DNA of 42,168 nt from a virus, in the IMG/VR virus record IMGVR_UViG_3300035659_001198, positions 1-42,168 of that record. One strand, given 5' to 3'. The notes beneath the pieces are model-generated. The model was not told the origin of the DNA, did not search any database, and worked only from the letters and a program-made list of their open reading frames with translations. Below, piece by piece: positions 15,074 through 23,364 of the stretch. The number at the start of each line of letters is the position of its first letter. Within the stretch, counting starts at the first letter, position 1. The position numbers and the translations under genes are program-made.

Positions 15074-16941
15074 GCACTGCGGGGCAATGGGGGGGTGGAA
15101 TACTAGGTTTAGTCATCGGGTACATCCTCGGGCCATATGCCGGTCTTATGGCCGTCACGGGTGCGCTATACGGTGCGGCTATCGGCTATACGGTGGGAAA
15201 CATCATCAGCCCTACGGCCCCTGACATTCGGTCCGTTGGCGTTCCGGCTCAACCCTTTCAGTTCACACCTAACACGGTGGGGATGCCGATCGCAGATGCC
15301 CTGGGAACGGTCAAGATAACCGGATTTCTTGTGACCTATGGAAAACAGAAGGCTAAACCCCAATACGTGGAGATATCGAGCGGAAGCATTAGCGGTTCGG
15401 AGCAGCAGCTCGTAGGGTACAAATATTACGCCTCCTGGGTTCTCGGAATCTGCCTTGGCCCCATCGACACTATCTATACGATTTTCAAGGACGACAAGGT
15501 GATCTGGGAGGGAGAAGTCGTCCGGCCCATCTCCGGTGGCCAAGAAACCATCGCTATACCGGGCATGGGCAGTATGATCCTTTATTTTGGAACAGATGAC
15601 CATGCGGTGAATTCGACGATAGGCGAGCTTTTGTCGGATGCGACTTTGAACTCTCCGCTGAGGGGATTGTGCTATGCTTTTTTCGATAATTGCTTCATGA
15701 ACACTTATAACCGAATGCCCACCATGGTCTTTGTCGTCCGGAAGTCTCCTGTACTGGGATTCTCTACGAAGAACGTTATCCAGGTATACGACTACAATCC
15801 TGCCCATGCGATTTATTACATTTTAAGCCAGCTTGCGGGCCTTCCCACGGTATGGCTTTACGATGCGGATTTCATCGCCGTCGCCAATCAACTGCATCTG
15901 GATGGATTAGGAGTTAGTCTTCTTCTCGACAATCAACAGGCGGCATTGACCTACATCGAGACGATCAATACCCATATCGACTCCATTCTTCAATATGGAA
16001 ACGACGGAAAGTTTCATCTTAAATTGATCAGGGGAGACTATACGCTCGGCGATTTGCCAACCGTAGATGAGTCGCACATGCTGGAGGAACCCACCTTGAG
16101 AAGGCCGTCTTGGATCGAGACGATTAATGAAGTGATAATCCAATATTCTCAGATTTCTGACAGAATAATTTTGGATGCATATCTCCTTGCGTGGTACAAG
16201 TTTGATGAAGGGATAGGAGATATTGCCCGCAACAGCGCAAAGAACGGGTGCTTGGGCGGAGGTGTATTCCCCGATTTAGATGTTTTAAATCCCAACCTTG
16301 GTTTTTGGAAACAGCTCGAAGGATTTGCCTCAAGTAGTGGTTGGGCTTGTGACTGCGCCCTGGGGGAGTTGGATGCAGCAATGAGCTTCCATGGCCAAGA
16401 CAACAATATGCCTGGCTGGGGAATTTTCTACCGTGCAACATGGCCTGGGTATTACATAGGAAATTATTATTGTTATCTTTTCAATGTTTGCCCGATTGAT
16501 TTTTCCTTCCATGGCTTTGCCTCTTTCTTTAGGGGTATGGGATATTCGTCGAAGGAATATCGTTCATGTATTTATTATAATAATGTTTATGCGGAAAATA
16601 TGTATCTTAGCTATTTGCTGGATCAAAGATGGGTGTTTTATTTCTGCGCGTCGGGGAATGGAGCGGGTTCGGATTATCCTTTGGCGCAGTATCTGTGTGT
16701 CGTGACAGACGACGGAGTTTTGCATGCGTTTCAAAACACCTTTGTTAACCCGGTGACTGACTTAAAATACATCGTCGCTGGGGCTGCCGCCTCGGATGGC
16801 GAAAAAGGTTATGACAGCGCAAAAGGGTCTTTTGCCGATTTGATCATATATAACCACATGCGGCCCAAGATCAAGGAGTGGGCGGACTGGTATGATCTGC
16901 TCAGGACGAGGTACGGCATGGCTAAAAGGAGCGGGTGGTAG
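15070..16941 (+). CDS. Central tail tip protein, N-terminal part with LamG-like C-terminal domain
   Basis: A 623-residue protein starting in the previous stop. Residues 1-45 are a glycine-zipper-like hydrophobic stretch (GGGILGLVIGYILGPYAGLM). Residues 50-355 follow the pattern of phage tip (J-like/megatron) proteins: LGTVKITGFLVTYG, SWVLGICLGPIDTIYTI, NRMPTMVFVVRK and finally WIETINEVIIQYSQI. At that point homologues normally continue into the domain now found in the next gene. Instead residues 368-623 form a LamG/concanavalin-like domain (LLAWYKFDEGIGDIARNSAK, AAMSFHGQDN, ADLIIYNHMRP), a sugar-binding fold. It then stops three bases before the next gene. Confidence 0.75.
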   Translation: MSTAGQWGGGILGLVIGYILGPYAGLMAVTGALYGAAIGYTVGNIISPTAPDIRSVGVPAQPFQFTPNTVGMPIADALGTVKITGFLVTYGKQKAKPQYVEISSGSISGSEQQLVGYKYYASWVLGICLGPIDTIYTIFKDDKVIWEGEVVRPISGGQETIAIPGMGSMILYFGTDDHAVNSTIGELLSDATLNSPLRGLCYAFFDNCFMNTYNRMPTMVFVVRKSPVLGFSTKNVIQVYDYNPAHAIYYILSQLAGLPTVWLYDADFIAVANQLHLDGLGVSLLLDNQQAALTYIETINTHIDSILQYGNDGKFHLKLIRGDYTLGDLPTVDESHMLEEPTLRRPSWIETINEVIIQYSQISDRIILDAYLLAWYKFDEGIGDIARNSAKNGCLGGGVFPDLDVLNPNLGFWKQLEGFASSSGWACDCALGELDAAMSFHGQDNNMPGWGIFYRATWPGYYIGNYYCYLFNVCPIDFSFHGFASFFRGMGYSSKEYRSCIYYNNVYAENMYLSYLLDQRWVFYFCASGNGAGSDYPLAQYLCVVTDDGVLHAFQNTFVNPVTDLKYIVAGAAASDGEKGYDSAKGSFADLIIYNHMRPKIKEWADWYDLLRTRYGMAKRSGW

Positions 16942-16944
16942 CCT

Positions 16945-18330
16945 ATGGCGATAGACATTCTGCAATCCACTGCTGATCCCGTAGCAACCGATATTGGAAA
17001 TCGAGACGTTCAGGGTCGGCTCGTGAGCAAGACGATTCAGTTCGGGATGTTCACGGCGAACCAGAATGCGGTCTGGGCGGGAAGGAAGGAACTGCAGAAG
17101 CAGTCGTTCCCCTTCATGATGGTCGACATCAAGGTCAACCGGCACCTTTTCAACCTTCGGGTTGGAGACTGCTTCAAAGCTTATTATACGCCCTACGGGA
17201 TCACGGGGATGGTGTGCCGCATTCTCCAGATAGAAGAAGAGAGCCTCGAATCGGAGGCCATCGTCCTGCATTGCATGGAGGACATGTATTCAAAGATATA
17301 CGCTTTTTCGGAGTTCTCCAAGATTAGAGACTTGAGGCCTCCGGGGGTAGATTACACCGCTTATCCCTTCGACCACCAGTCCGTCAGAGAGGCTCCCTAC
17401 GTCCTGTCACAAAATATATCCATTCTTCCGGCGGCCTGTCGGAAAGGCGATCAGGATTTGGGTTTTGATGTCTATATGAGTATCGATGGAGGGGCATCCT
17501 ATCTGTTTCTCAATCGAGTTTCTAACATCGTTCCTTACGGAACGCTCGTCGGGTCATATCCTGAAGACACCAATCCGATCGATGAGGATGTCGGCTTTAT
17601 CGTTGAATTTGTCAAGGATGCAGACGACATCGAATCTGTCACATGGTCGGAAGTTTTCAGCGGGCAGAAGAACATCGCTCTGCTGGGGACAGAGATCATT
17701 TCCTTTCATTCCATCACGCCGCTGACCGGTCAGCAGTACAAACTCGAAGGCGTGATTCGGGGAAGATATGGAACGGTGAGAGTTCTTCATACAGAGGGGA
17801 CGGAGTTTTATTTTTTCCTTTCGTCCATGCTGACGATCGCAAATTCAGAGCTTATCGCCAACGTGGTAAGGAAATTCAAATTTGTCCCCTTCAACGCAAG
17901 GAAGTCGGGAGATATTTTAGAATCTACCGAGCTTTCGCTGTTAGTTCATGGATGGGCTCTGGCTCCTTACACGCCGTCCAATTTCATGGCGAACGGAAGC
18001 CAGTTTGCGGCGAGATACGACACGGACATTATCCTGACATGGGATCCAAGATACCGAGGCAAGGGGGCTGGGATCGGGATGCCCGGAATTGCTCTTGCGG
18101 ATGATGATTATGAGGGACTGTTCGAGGTTGAAGTCTGGGCAGGATTTTCCAAGAAGAGGACGCAAAGTGCGATTGATGCTGTTACGTGGACATATACGCA
18201 GGCAATGAACATTGCGGACAACGGGTCTCTGGCAAGTGAGGTGGGTTTTAACTTGTCGAACTACCGCTTGGAGGGCGGGATTATATATAAGTCCCCTCTG
18301 GTCTGGGTATATTGTGAAAAGAACGCATAA
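16945..18330 (+). CDS. Central tail tip protein, C-terminal part
   Basis: A 461-residue protein that reads as the direct continuation of the tip protein interrupted upstream. It opens STADPVATDIGNRDVQGRLVSKTIQFGMF, which in homologues follows the QYSN/QYTN segment without a break. Further motifs are LRVGDCFKAYYTPYGITGMVCRILQIEE, ALLGTEIISFHSITPL, YKLEGVIRGRYGT and the late TWDPRYRGKGAG. The likely ribosome site is GGGTGG about six bases before ATG 16945. It should assemble with the upstream part into the tail tip hub, which is inference from sequence continuity. Confidence 0.75.
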   Translation: MAIDILQSTADPVATDIGNRDVQGRLVSKTIQFGMFTANQNAVWAGRKELQKQSFPFMMVDIKVNRHLFNLRVGDCFKAYYTPYGITGMVCRILQIEEESLESEAIVLHCMEDMYSKIYAFSEFSKIRDLRPPGVDYTAYPFDHQSVREAPYVLSQNISILPAACRKGDQDLGFDVYMSIDGGASYLFLNRVSNIVPYGTLVGSYPEDTNPIDEDVGFIVEFVKDADDIESVTWSEVFSGQKNIALLGTEIISFHSITPLTGQQYKLEGVIRGRYGTVRVLHTEGTEFYFFLSSMLTIANSELIANVVRKFKFVPFNARKSGDILESTELSLLVHGWALAPYTPSNFMANGSQFAARYDTDIILTWDPRYRGKGAGIGMPGIALADDDYEGLFEVEVWAGFSKKRTQSAIDAVTWTYTQAMNIADNGSLASEVGFNLSNYRLEGGIIYKSPLVWVYCEKNA

Positions 18331-18342
18331 GAGAGGTGAAAA

Positions 18343-19131
18343 ATGACAATCTCAAACGATAAGTATGATCTCCACGACATAGAATACTCGACTCAGGGCT
18401 GGGATTCTGTTCTTGCCCAGGACATGCAGATCGTTAATGACCAGGTGCCGACGAGAATTCTTGGCATCCTCGGAGAGACGGTGACCGCCTACCAAGCATT
18501 GTACCTGAAAGCTTCCGATAGCAAATGGTGGAAGGCCCAAGCAGACGGAACCAAGCAGCCGTGCCATGGCATCGCGGTAGAAGGCGGGAGCGGGACGATC
18601 AGGATTCACCGGATGGGAGAAATTACGAATGCGGGATGGGCGTGGGGAACGATCGGGGGACCGATCTATCTTGACCCGTCGAGCGCTGGGGCGTTGACTC
18701 AGACCAAGCCTTTGGCCAATGTTCAGATCATAGGATACGCCATCACGGCGACGAAGATGCTAGTTCTGATCCTTCCCGGTCTTCCTTACGAAGTCGACAG
18801 GGGCGATCCGGCGGCGGTCGACTTTACATCCTTCACTACCGATGAGACATGGAGGGATCTGAATTGCTCATCCGTCGTGCCGGCCGGAAAGGCGAGGTTC
18901 ATAAAATTCAAGGCGACGGTCCAGGACGATGCTGCGGGATCCGTGTTCAGGTTGAGAGAGAAGGGGAATGCGAACGCCATCAATGTAGCCGAAATCGTGA
19001 CGCAGGTTTCTGGGGTCAACATCTCCGCTGACATGGAGGTCGCCTGCGATGCGTCCGGATATATTCAATATTACGGGACGAACACAACTTTCACCTCCAT
19101 CGCTTTGACCATCAAGGGGTGGAAGATATAG
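18343..19131 (+). CDS. Tail tip / receptor-binding or fibre-base protein
   Basis: A 262-residue, beta-rich protein with GAGAGGTGAAAA before ATG. The N-terminal 45 residues are helical. A compact beta unit follows (GETVTAYQALYLKASDSKWWKAQADG to HRMGEITNAGWAWGTIGGPIYLD), similar to small capping or fibre-base beta barrels in phages. Residues 155-262 form a second beta domain (FTTDETWRDLNCSSVVPAGKARFIKFKAT to FTSIALTIKGWKI) of the jelly-roll kind. As the last gene of the tail block it may bind the receptor or attach the fibre. No catalytic motif is seen. Confidence 0.55.
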   Translation: MTISNDKYDLHDIEYSTQGWDSVLAQDMQIVNDQVPTRILGILGETVTAYQALYLKASDSKWWKAQADGTKQPCHGIAVEGGSGTIRIHRMGEITNAGWAWGTIGGPIYLDPSSAGALTQTKPLANVQIIGYAITATKMLVLILPGLPYEVDRGDPAAVDFTSFTTDETWRDLNCSSVVPAGKARFIKFKATVQDDAAGSVFRLREKGNANAINVAEIVTQVSGVNISADMEVACDASGYIQYYGTNTTFTSIALTIKGWKI

Positions 19132-19143
19132 GAGGTCGAAAAA

Positions 19144-19524
19144 ATGAACCTACTACACTGTCACAAGATTTTGGCCATGTCTTGCTTGGTTACCCTTCTC
19201 GTGGGATTTTTCACCAATTTTTATTATCTTTCCAACCACAAAGTCTATGCCAAAGTCGATGAATACGAACTTGGAAAATGGCAGGGCAAGATTGAGGAAG
19301 GTTTCAAGGCCGGGCAAGAGAGAGACCAGGCTATTTTTTCACAGATAAAGGTGATCAGAGACAAAATAGACGGTATCTCCGACAATATCACGGACATCAA
19401 AGTCCAGGCTGCTAAGAACGCTGGAATTTACGGAGGAGGAAGCGGAGCAGGGATTTTTTTGGTGTTGACTCTCACAAAGATTCTTGTGGCAAGGAACAAC
19501 AAAAATAAAAATGGGAATGCTTGA
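19144..19524 (+). CDS. Membrane protein with two transmembrane segments and central coiled coil
   Basis: A 126-residue protein with a good ribosome site (AGGAGGTCGAAAA). A hydrophobic segment spans residues 9-30 (ILAMSCLVTLLVGFFTNFYYL). A charged coiled coil follows to about 90 (GKIEEGFKAGQERDQAIFSQ, then IRDKIDGISDNITDIK). A second hydrophobic segment spans 95-115 (GGSGAGIFLVLTLTKILVA), then a basic end KNKNGNA. This arrangement suggests a periplasmic loop anchored at both ends. It may be a holin or lysis accessory protein, since it precedes the endolysin. Not a recognised family. Confidence 0.7.
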   Translation: MNLLHCHKILAMSCLVTLLVGFFTNFYYLSNHKVYAKVDEYELGKWQGKIEEGFKAGQERDQAIFSQIKVIRDKIDGISDNITDIKVQAAKNAGIYGGGSGAGIFLVLTLTKILVARNNKNKNGNA

Positions 19525-19756
19525 AAGGACACTCAGAGTGATCAAGGCCCGCTTCTCCATATTTTTTTTGATATGGAGGCTGCGATTGGTAAGGGAATGC
19601 GTGGAACAGATCAGGCAGGCATCCTCCTGCATGGAAGGGGTTTTCCGGAGACTCGTCAAAAGGCACATTACGATAGGGGAGGCATTAAAAGAGTTCTCCT
19701 CCCTGCACAAAAGAATCGAACTGGCGCTGAGGTTTCTCCGGAAGGCGGGATTGTAA
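19511..19756 (+). CDS. Small basic amphipathic protein
   Basis: An 81-residue frame starting at ATG 19511 inside the end of the previous gene, so probably translationally coupled. It is mainly helical, with a hydrophobic patch (ARFSIFFLIWRLRLV, residues 12-26) and basic helices (VFRRLVKRHITIGEALKEF, IELALRFLRKAGL). Its stop is two bases before the endolysin start. It could be a membrane-associated lysis accessory or an antiholin, but there is no motif that proves this. Confidence 0.5.
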   Translation: MGMLERTLRVIKARFSIFFLIWRLRLVRECVEQIRQASSCMEGVFRRLVKRHITIGEALKEFSSLHKRIELALRFLRKAGL

Positions 19757-19758
19757 AA

Positions 19759-20121
19759 ATGACACGTCTCCAGTTTTTCATTGAATCGGCAAAATTTGAA
19801 GTCTGGGCTTATGAAGAGGCGGGTATCTATATTGCCTGCTTTACATTTTGGCGCTCACCCGAAAATCAGTTGATAGAATTCAATGCAGGGAGATCGGGAG
19901 TAAAGTTTGGAAAGCATCAAACGTGGCAAGCCAAGGACTATATGGTTATCGTGGATACTGACAGAGATTTCATTGTTAGCAAGGATGAGATTAGATGGGG
20001 CTTTGATCTAAAAAATCCCAAAGATTCTTATGTGATCCTTGGCACCGAATGGGAAAAAAGAGGAGGAACTTGGGGAGGAAGATGGAAGTCGCCTGTTGAT
20101 CCTTTCCATTTCGAAGGCTAA
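19759..20121 (+). CDS. Endolysin, M15-type (VanY-like) peptidase
   Basis: A 120-residue enzyme starting at ATG 19759; an upstream extension to 19573 is open but unrelated. GKHQTWQAKDYMVIVDTDRDF matches the SxHxxGxAxD metal motif of M15 peptidases with altered glycine, and the late LGTEWEKRGGTWGGRWKSPVDPFHFE matches the C-terminal WGG...DPxHFE motif, where the histidine binds zinc. M15 phage enzymes cleave L-alanyl-D-glutamate or D-Ala links of peptidoglycan. Serine and glycine replacements in the first motif (GKHQTWQ) are worth noting. The neighbouring membrane genes make it the lysis enzyme. Confidence 0.78.
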   Translation: MTRLQFFIESAKFEVWAYEEAGIYIACFTFWRSPENQLIEFNAGRSGVKFGKHQTWQAKDYMVIVDTDRDFIVSKDEIRWGFDLKNPKDSYVILGTEWEKRGGTWGGRWKSPVDPFHFEG

Positions 20122-20133
20122 AAGGAGAATATC

Positions 20134-20694
20134 ATGAAAAAGATTACCGTGTTGATGTTGATTTTGTTGATTCCCATCATGGCATTTTCTCAGGTAAAAC
20201 TGATAATTGACAATAAGGAGTATACCCAGGGGATCGTGACTATTACCACTCAACCGTTAACACCAGTCCCTGTGCCGATCCCGATCCCGACTCCTGTACC
20301 GATACCAACACCCACGCCAATACCGATACCCATTCCTCCGGATGCGCAGGTTTTATCTTGGGGTCTGACAAATTACATGACCCAAGGCGTAACAGGCCAA
20401 AAGAGGACGTATATAATCAGAGTCGTGCAAGGCAAAACCTATGGATCGGTATACTTCACTTCGGTTGATCCCAGTACCAGCTTTACATATAAGTTTACAC
20501 CCATCCCAGGATATTTGTATTTAGGTCGAAGCGAATTTACCGGAAGCATTTATTACGGGATCTTGGAACTGCCCTTTATCCCGTCATATTTTACGCCAGA
20601 AATATCGGATGGATATATACCGGCCGGCGACAATGTGCTTGAGCTTAACTTTATCGACAATGGTCGTATCCTGATAACTACTTCAATTTATTGA
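20134..20694 (+). CDS. Secreted protein with proline-dipeptide linker
   Basis: A 186-residue protein with a classic signal peptide (MKKITVLMLILLIPIMAFSQ) and ribosome site AAAGGAGAATATC. Residues 39-68 are a run of alternating proline (PVPVPIPIPTPVPIPTPTP and on), a stiff rod of roughly 9 nm like that of TonB. After it lies a beta-rich domain (QVLSWGLTNYMTQGVTGQKRT to NVLELNFIDNGRILITTSIY). The product should be exported to the periplasm or outer membrane. It may be a host-surface modifier such as superinfection exclusion, or a spanin-like bridge, but neither can be shown. Very unusual for a phage lysis block. Confidence 0.65.
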   Translation: MKKITVLMLILLIPIMAFSQVKLIIDNKEYTQGIVTITTQPLTPVPVPIPIPTPVPIPTPTPIPIPIPPDAQVLSWGLTNYMTQGVTGQKRTYIIRVVQGKTYGSVYFTSVDPSTSFTYKFTPIPGYLYLGRSEFTGSIYYGILELPFIPSYFTPEISDGYIPAGDNVLELNFIDNGRILITTSIY

Positions 20695-20709
20695 AAGGAG
20701 GTAAGATAA

Positions 20710-20880
20710 ATGAAAGGACCCGATACGAACAATCTTATTATCGGAGGAGTGATTTTGCTGACAGCATTTTGGATTTATATGCAACCAAGTGCTGCCTCGA
20801 ATCAATTAAACATTGTAACAGGGGGATTACTTGGCTATCTCGGAGCATCAGTTAAGGCAAATCAGATTCCCAAAGTATAA
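20710..20880 (+). CDS. Small holin-like membrane protein
   Basis: A 56-residue frame with a very strong ribosome site (AAAGGAGGTAAGATAA before ATG). The product has two hydrophobic stretches, NLIIGGVILLTAFWIYM (residues 7-24) and NIVTGGLLGYLGASV (residues 33-48), joined by a short polar turn, with a charged end ANQIPKV. Size and two-helix hairpin shape fit a small (class II-like) holin or a membrane effector. It lies among lysis-related genes. Conclusive family membership cannot be seen. Confidence 0.65.
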   Translation: MKGPDTNNLIIGGVILLTAFWIYMQPSAASNQLNIVTGGLLGYLGASVKANQIPKV

Positions 20881-20889
20881 GGTGAGGTA

Positions 20890-21576
20890 ATGAAGATTCA
20901 GGATCACTTAGATATTCTCTGGAAAACGAGTCAGCGGATCAAGATAAATAAAGCAATCATCATTGGAGACCTTCATCTCGGAGTAAGAAATAATGCCGAT
21001 GATTTTGATGGCCATGACAACTTGTTTTTATCTTCGATTTCACCCTTCCTCGACAAAGGATACTCTCTTTTACTCGGAGGAGATATAACTGATGATTGGG
21101 AGAATTCCGATCGATCAGAGATTAAGGCTGAGTATCCTACCATATTTCAAATTTTAAGTAGGACGCTTCTTGAGGAGCCTGGCAATCATGATCCTAATCC
21201 ACTTCTTCCAATGGCCTATGTTCTCGTTCTCGAATCAGGCAAAGAAGTCCTTTGGACTCACGGGCATGTTGGAGATTTCTTCAACTATCAAGCCTCTTGG
21301 TTAGGAAAATTCTTCGTGAGATATGTTTGGAGAAATCTTCAAATGACGGGAATATTCAAAGATCCGACTACGGCAACAGTTAGAAATCCTGGGAAACATG
21401 AAGAAACAAGATTGGCTTTTCTCGATTGGGCACAAACTCGGAAAAAGGAAGTGATTTTCCATCATACACATTTCGCAACTGAAGGCCCAAGTTGGAATGC
21501 AGGATCTTGGGTAGGACTCGGGGGCCAGGCCATCATAATTGATGGAGATAAGATTGAGGTCAAATACTTCACATAG
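20890..21576 (+). CDS. Calcineurin-like metallophosphoesterase
   Basis: A 228-residue phosphoesterase. The metal motifs are in order: GDLHLG (residues 27-32), GGDITDDW, GNHDPN, THGHVGDFF and FHHTHFATEG. This set of D-x-H, G-D-x-x-D, G-N-H-D and H-x-H is complete, so it should be an active binuclear metal enzyme. Substrates in the family include nucleotides, lipid A precursors and protein phosphates. No nucleic acid domain is present, unlike the SbcD gene at 32873. The phage role is unknown; a nucleotide or envelope lipid substrate is possible. Confidence 0.85.
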   Translation: MKIQDHLDILWKTSQRIKINKAIIIGDLHLGVRNNADDFDGHDNLFLSSISPFLDKGYSLLLGGDITDDWENSDRSEIKAEYPTIFQILSRTLLEEPGNHDPNPLLPMAYVLVLESGKEVLWTHGHVGDFFNYQASWLGKFFVRYVWRNLQMTGIFKDPTTATVRNPGKHEETRLAFLDWAQTRKKEVIFHHTHFATEGPSWNAGSWVGLGGQAIIIDGDKIEVKYFT

Positions 21577-21586
21577 GGAGAATACT

Positions 21587-22006
21587 ATGAAAAGGAAATT
21601 CATGTTAGTTTTTCTTGCAGTAGGTTTTTCATTAACCCTGATAAGTTGTGCGGCTTTCCAAAAAGAAATTATAAATTTTGATGATCAGAATGCTCTGAAT
21701 ACAGTCTCCTCGGCCAAGCAGGTGATGAAGCATTGGGAGATGAATAGTGCAGCCATCAGGGAAGGTTTGGGAAGTGCATTAAACGAGAAATTGCCTGTCT
21801 CCTTTGCGACCGCTATGGCTGCCCTGGACGGATTCGCCAAAATTTACGGTAGGGATCAGGGCAAGATGACAGAACCGGATGCGGGAAGGATTGTGGTTTT
21901 GGTGGGAAAACTTATTGAGCCGCTAATACAGGCCATTATTAGCCAATATGCACCGCAGGTCTGGACTCAGGTTCTGAAATATCTCCCGGCATTTGTCGCC
22001 TTATAA
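21587..22006 (+). CDS. Lipoprotein
   Basis: A 139-residue protein starting at ATG 21587 (AGGGAGAATACT upstream). The N-terminus MKRKFMLVFLAVGFSLTLISCAA is a lipoprotein signal with lipobox L-I-S-C, so the mature protein would carry a lipidated cysteine. The rest is helical (SSAKQVMKHWEMNSAAIRE, AGRIVVLVGKLIEPLIQAIISQ). Phage lipoproteins near lysis genes are often outer-membrane spanin parts or superinfection-exclusion proteins. It is longer than most o-spanins and lacks a proline-rich stretch, so exclusion or envelope change is equally plausible. Confidence 0.75.
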   Translation: MKRKFMLVFLAVGFSLTLISCAAFQKEIINFDDQNALNTVSSAKQVMKHWEMNSAAIREGLGSALNEKLPVSFATAMAALDGFAKIYGRDQGKMTEPDAGRIVVLVGKLIEPLIQAIISQYAPQVWTQVLKYLPAFVAL

Positions 22007-22035
22007 TTTATTGGCAAATCACTGATACCGGGCAT

Positions 22036-22051
22036 CGGGCAAAACTGCCCG
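22036..22051 (+). terminator. Compact hairpin after lipoprotein gene
   Basis: CGGGCA (22036-22041) pairs with TGCCCG (22046-22051) around an AAAC loop, with no T run after it. It lies in the 112-base gap between lipoprotein and methyltransferase genes, and could be an intrinsic terminator without a U tract, an RNA stabiliser or part of a mobile insertion edge. Confidence 0.4.
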
Positions 22052-22118
22052 AAAACCCGACTATTATCGCATTATCAGGGCAAAATGGCAAGTTAATCAA
22101 TGGTTAGAAGGCTAAAAC

Positions 22119-22973
22119 ATGTTCACTTTGCACAACGGCGATTGTCTCGCGGTCTTACCTTCCATCCCCAGCGGAAGTATTGACGCAATAATCACAGACA
22201 TCCCGTATGGCACAACTTCTATAAAATGGGATTCAATTATTCCGTTTGTCCCGATGTGGGAGCAGGTGCAAAGAGTGTTGAAGTCAAGCGGCGTTTTCAT
22301 TACCACTTCAAGCCAGCCATTTACAAGCGCGTTGATTATGTCTAACCCAAAGTATTTCAAATATGAATGGATTTGGGAAAAGACAATCCCAACAGGTGTG
22401 GCGCAGAGTTCTTATATGCCGATGAAGTATCACGAAAATATTCTGATATTTGGAAACTCGAAGCCAACTTTCAATAAAATTATGGCAGTAAGAAGCGCAA
22501 GCGGTAAGGCTAGAGCGAAAACTCCTATAAACGGTTCATCCACAAAAGGAAGTCATTTTCATCTTGGAAAGCAGGTAAAAAGACAATATGACCCAAACTT
22601 TGTAAATCCTAAATCTGTTTTGAAGTTTGGAAGCGTGGCAAACAGTAAAGGCAAAATTCACCCAACCCAAAAGCCCGTTGCCCTGTATGAATACCTAATC
22701 CGAACATACACCAACGAAGGCGAAACAGTTTTAGATATTGCAATGGGTTCAGGCACAACGATTGAAGCGGCTGAACGAACATGGCGCAATTCAATCGGTA
22801 TTGAAAAAGACGAAGGTATCTTTCAATCGGCGGTCTTAAGGCTTAATTCATATACGCCTTCTAACAACCGCTTGCACTGGACTGTCGGGGATTCTCCCGA
22901 CTTACCGAGTCAATCTACACTCGAAGGTTTTACTGCTCCCGAAGCGGATACTACCCCGCCCGCCAGCCAGTAA
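22119..22973 (+). CDS. DNA methyltransferase (N6-adenine or N4-cytosine, beta class)
   Basis: A 284-residue site-specific DNA methyltransferase. It starts MFTLHNGDCLAVLPSIPSGS, then IITDIPYGTTSIKWD, catalytic motif IV with Ile replacing the usual first Pro (DIPY), and later HPTQKPVALYEYLIRTY and VLDIAMGSGTTIEAAERTW, SAM motif I. The order (IV before I) is the beta class. It modifies a specific site, protecting phage DNA or competing with host restriction. No cognate endonuclease is next to it. A tnpB remnant follows, and codon use is less GC-rich than the virion genes, so it was probably acquired separately. Confidence 0.88.
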   Translation: MFTLHNGDCLAVLPSIPSGSIDAIITDIPYGTTSIKWDSIIPFVPMWEQVQRVLKSSGVFITTSSQPFTSALIMSNPKYFKYEWIWEKTIPTGVAQSSYMPMKYHENILIFGNSKPTFNKIMAVRSASGKARAKTPINGSSTKGSHFHLGKQVKRQYDPNFVNPKSVLKFGSVANSKGKIHPTQKPVALYEYLIRTYTNEGETVLDIAMGSGTTIEAAERTWRNSIGIEKDEGIFQSAVLRLNSYTPSNNRLHWTVGDSPDLPSQSTLEGFTAPEADTTPPASQ

Positions 22974-22986
22974 AGCGAACCGTTAT

Positions 22987-23196
22987 ATGAATAAGAATTC
23001 GATTCATTTTAATTGCTGTAAATATGACCGGATTAGCATAGTTAAGCCCCCGCATTGTTACAATTGCAGAATGCGGGATGGATATCCTTGGAATCTCGGT
23101 GGTGACTACAATTGCAAAAATTTCGTGGCCCGCGCCGCTTATCCTGGCGGTATTCCATCCCGGCCCGTGTGTGGACGTGTGAGACGTGCGGCGTAG
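22987..23196 (+). CDS. Small cysteine-rich protein, 3' end apparently altered by tnpB remnant
   Basis: A 69-residue frame. Residues 10-47 contain CC...PPHCYNC...GDYNCKNF, a cysteine pattern like small phage zinc-binding proteins. After NCKNF the sequence turns arginine and glycine-rich (AAYPGGIPSRPVCGRVRRAA), and here the DNA also encodes the tnpB tail in another frame. The likely picture is an original small gene whose end was replaced when an insertion element arrived and decayed. There is no clear ribosome site. Confidence 0.4.
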   Translation: MNKNSIHFNCCKYDRISIVKPPHCYNCRMRDGYPWNLGGDYNCKNFVARAAYPGGIPSRPVCGRVRRAA

Positions 23197-23312
23197 TCCA
23201 TGACAGAGATCACCTTGCAGCTCAGAATATTCTGAAGTTTGGATTGCAGAAACAGAACATAATCAAAGCCACCGGGGGAACCTCGGGAAGAGCGGCCAGA
23301 GGTGTCGTGTAG
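23160..23312 (+). pseudogene. tnpB C-terminal remnant (IS200/IS605 or IS607-type)
   Basis: The frame ending at 23312 encodes RVWTCETCGVVHDRDHLAAQ and then NILKFG, the second half of the TnpB zinc finger with the RuvC-III motif (DRD...AA.NI). TnpB proteins are about 400 residues, so only about the last 45 are left, and no upstream RuvC-I or helix-turn-helix part is seen in any frame. It is a fragment of an RNA-guided nuclease gene left after a deletion. The 3' noncoding part that normally encodes its guide RNA may persist up to about 23350. Confidence 0.8.
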
Positions 23313-23364
23313 CAATGCGAACCAATGAAGGTCGAACCATGTCTTTTGTGGAGTTCAACCTCAT

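Noticed and set aside
15070-16941. Diversity-generating retroelement acting on the LamG-like tail tip domain
   Set aside because: The domain is rich in Tyr and Asn, but there is no reverse transcriptase gene or template repeat in the window.
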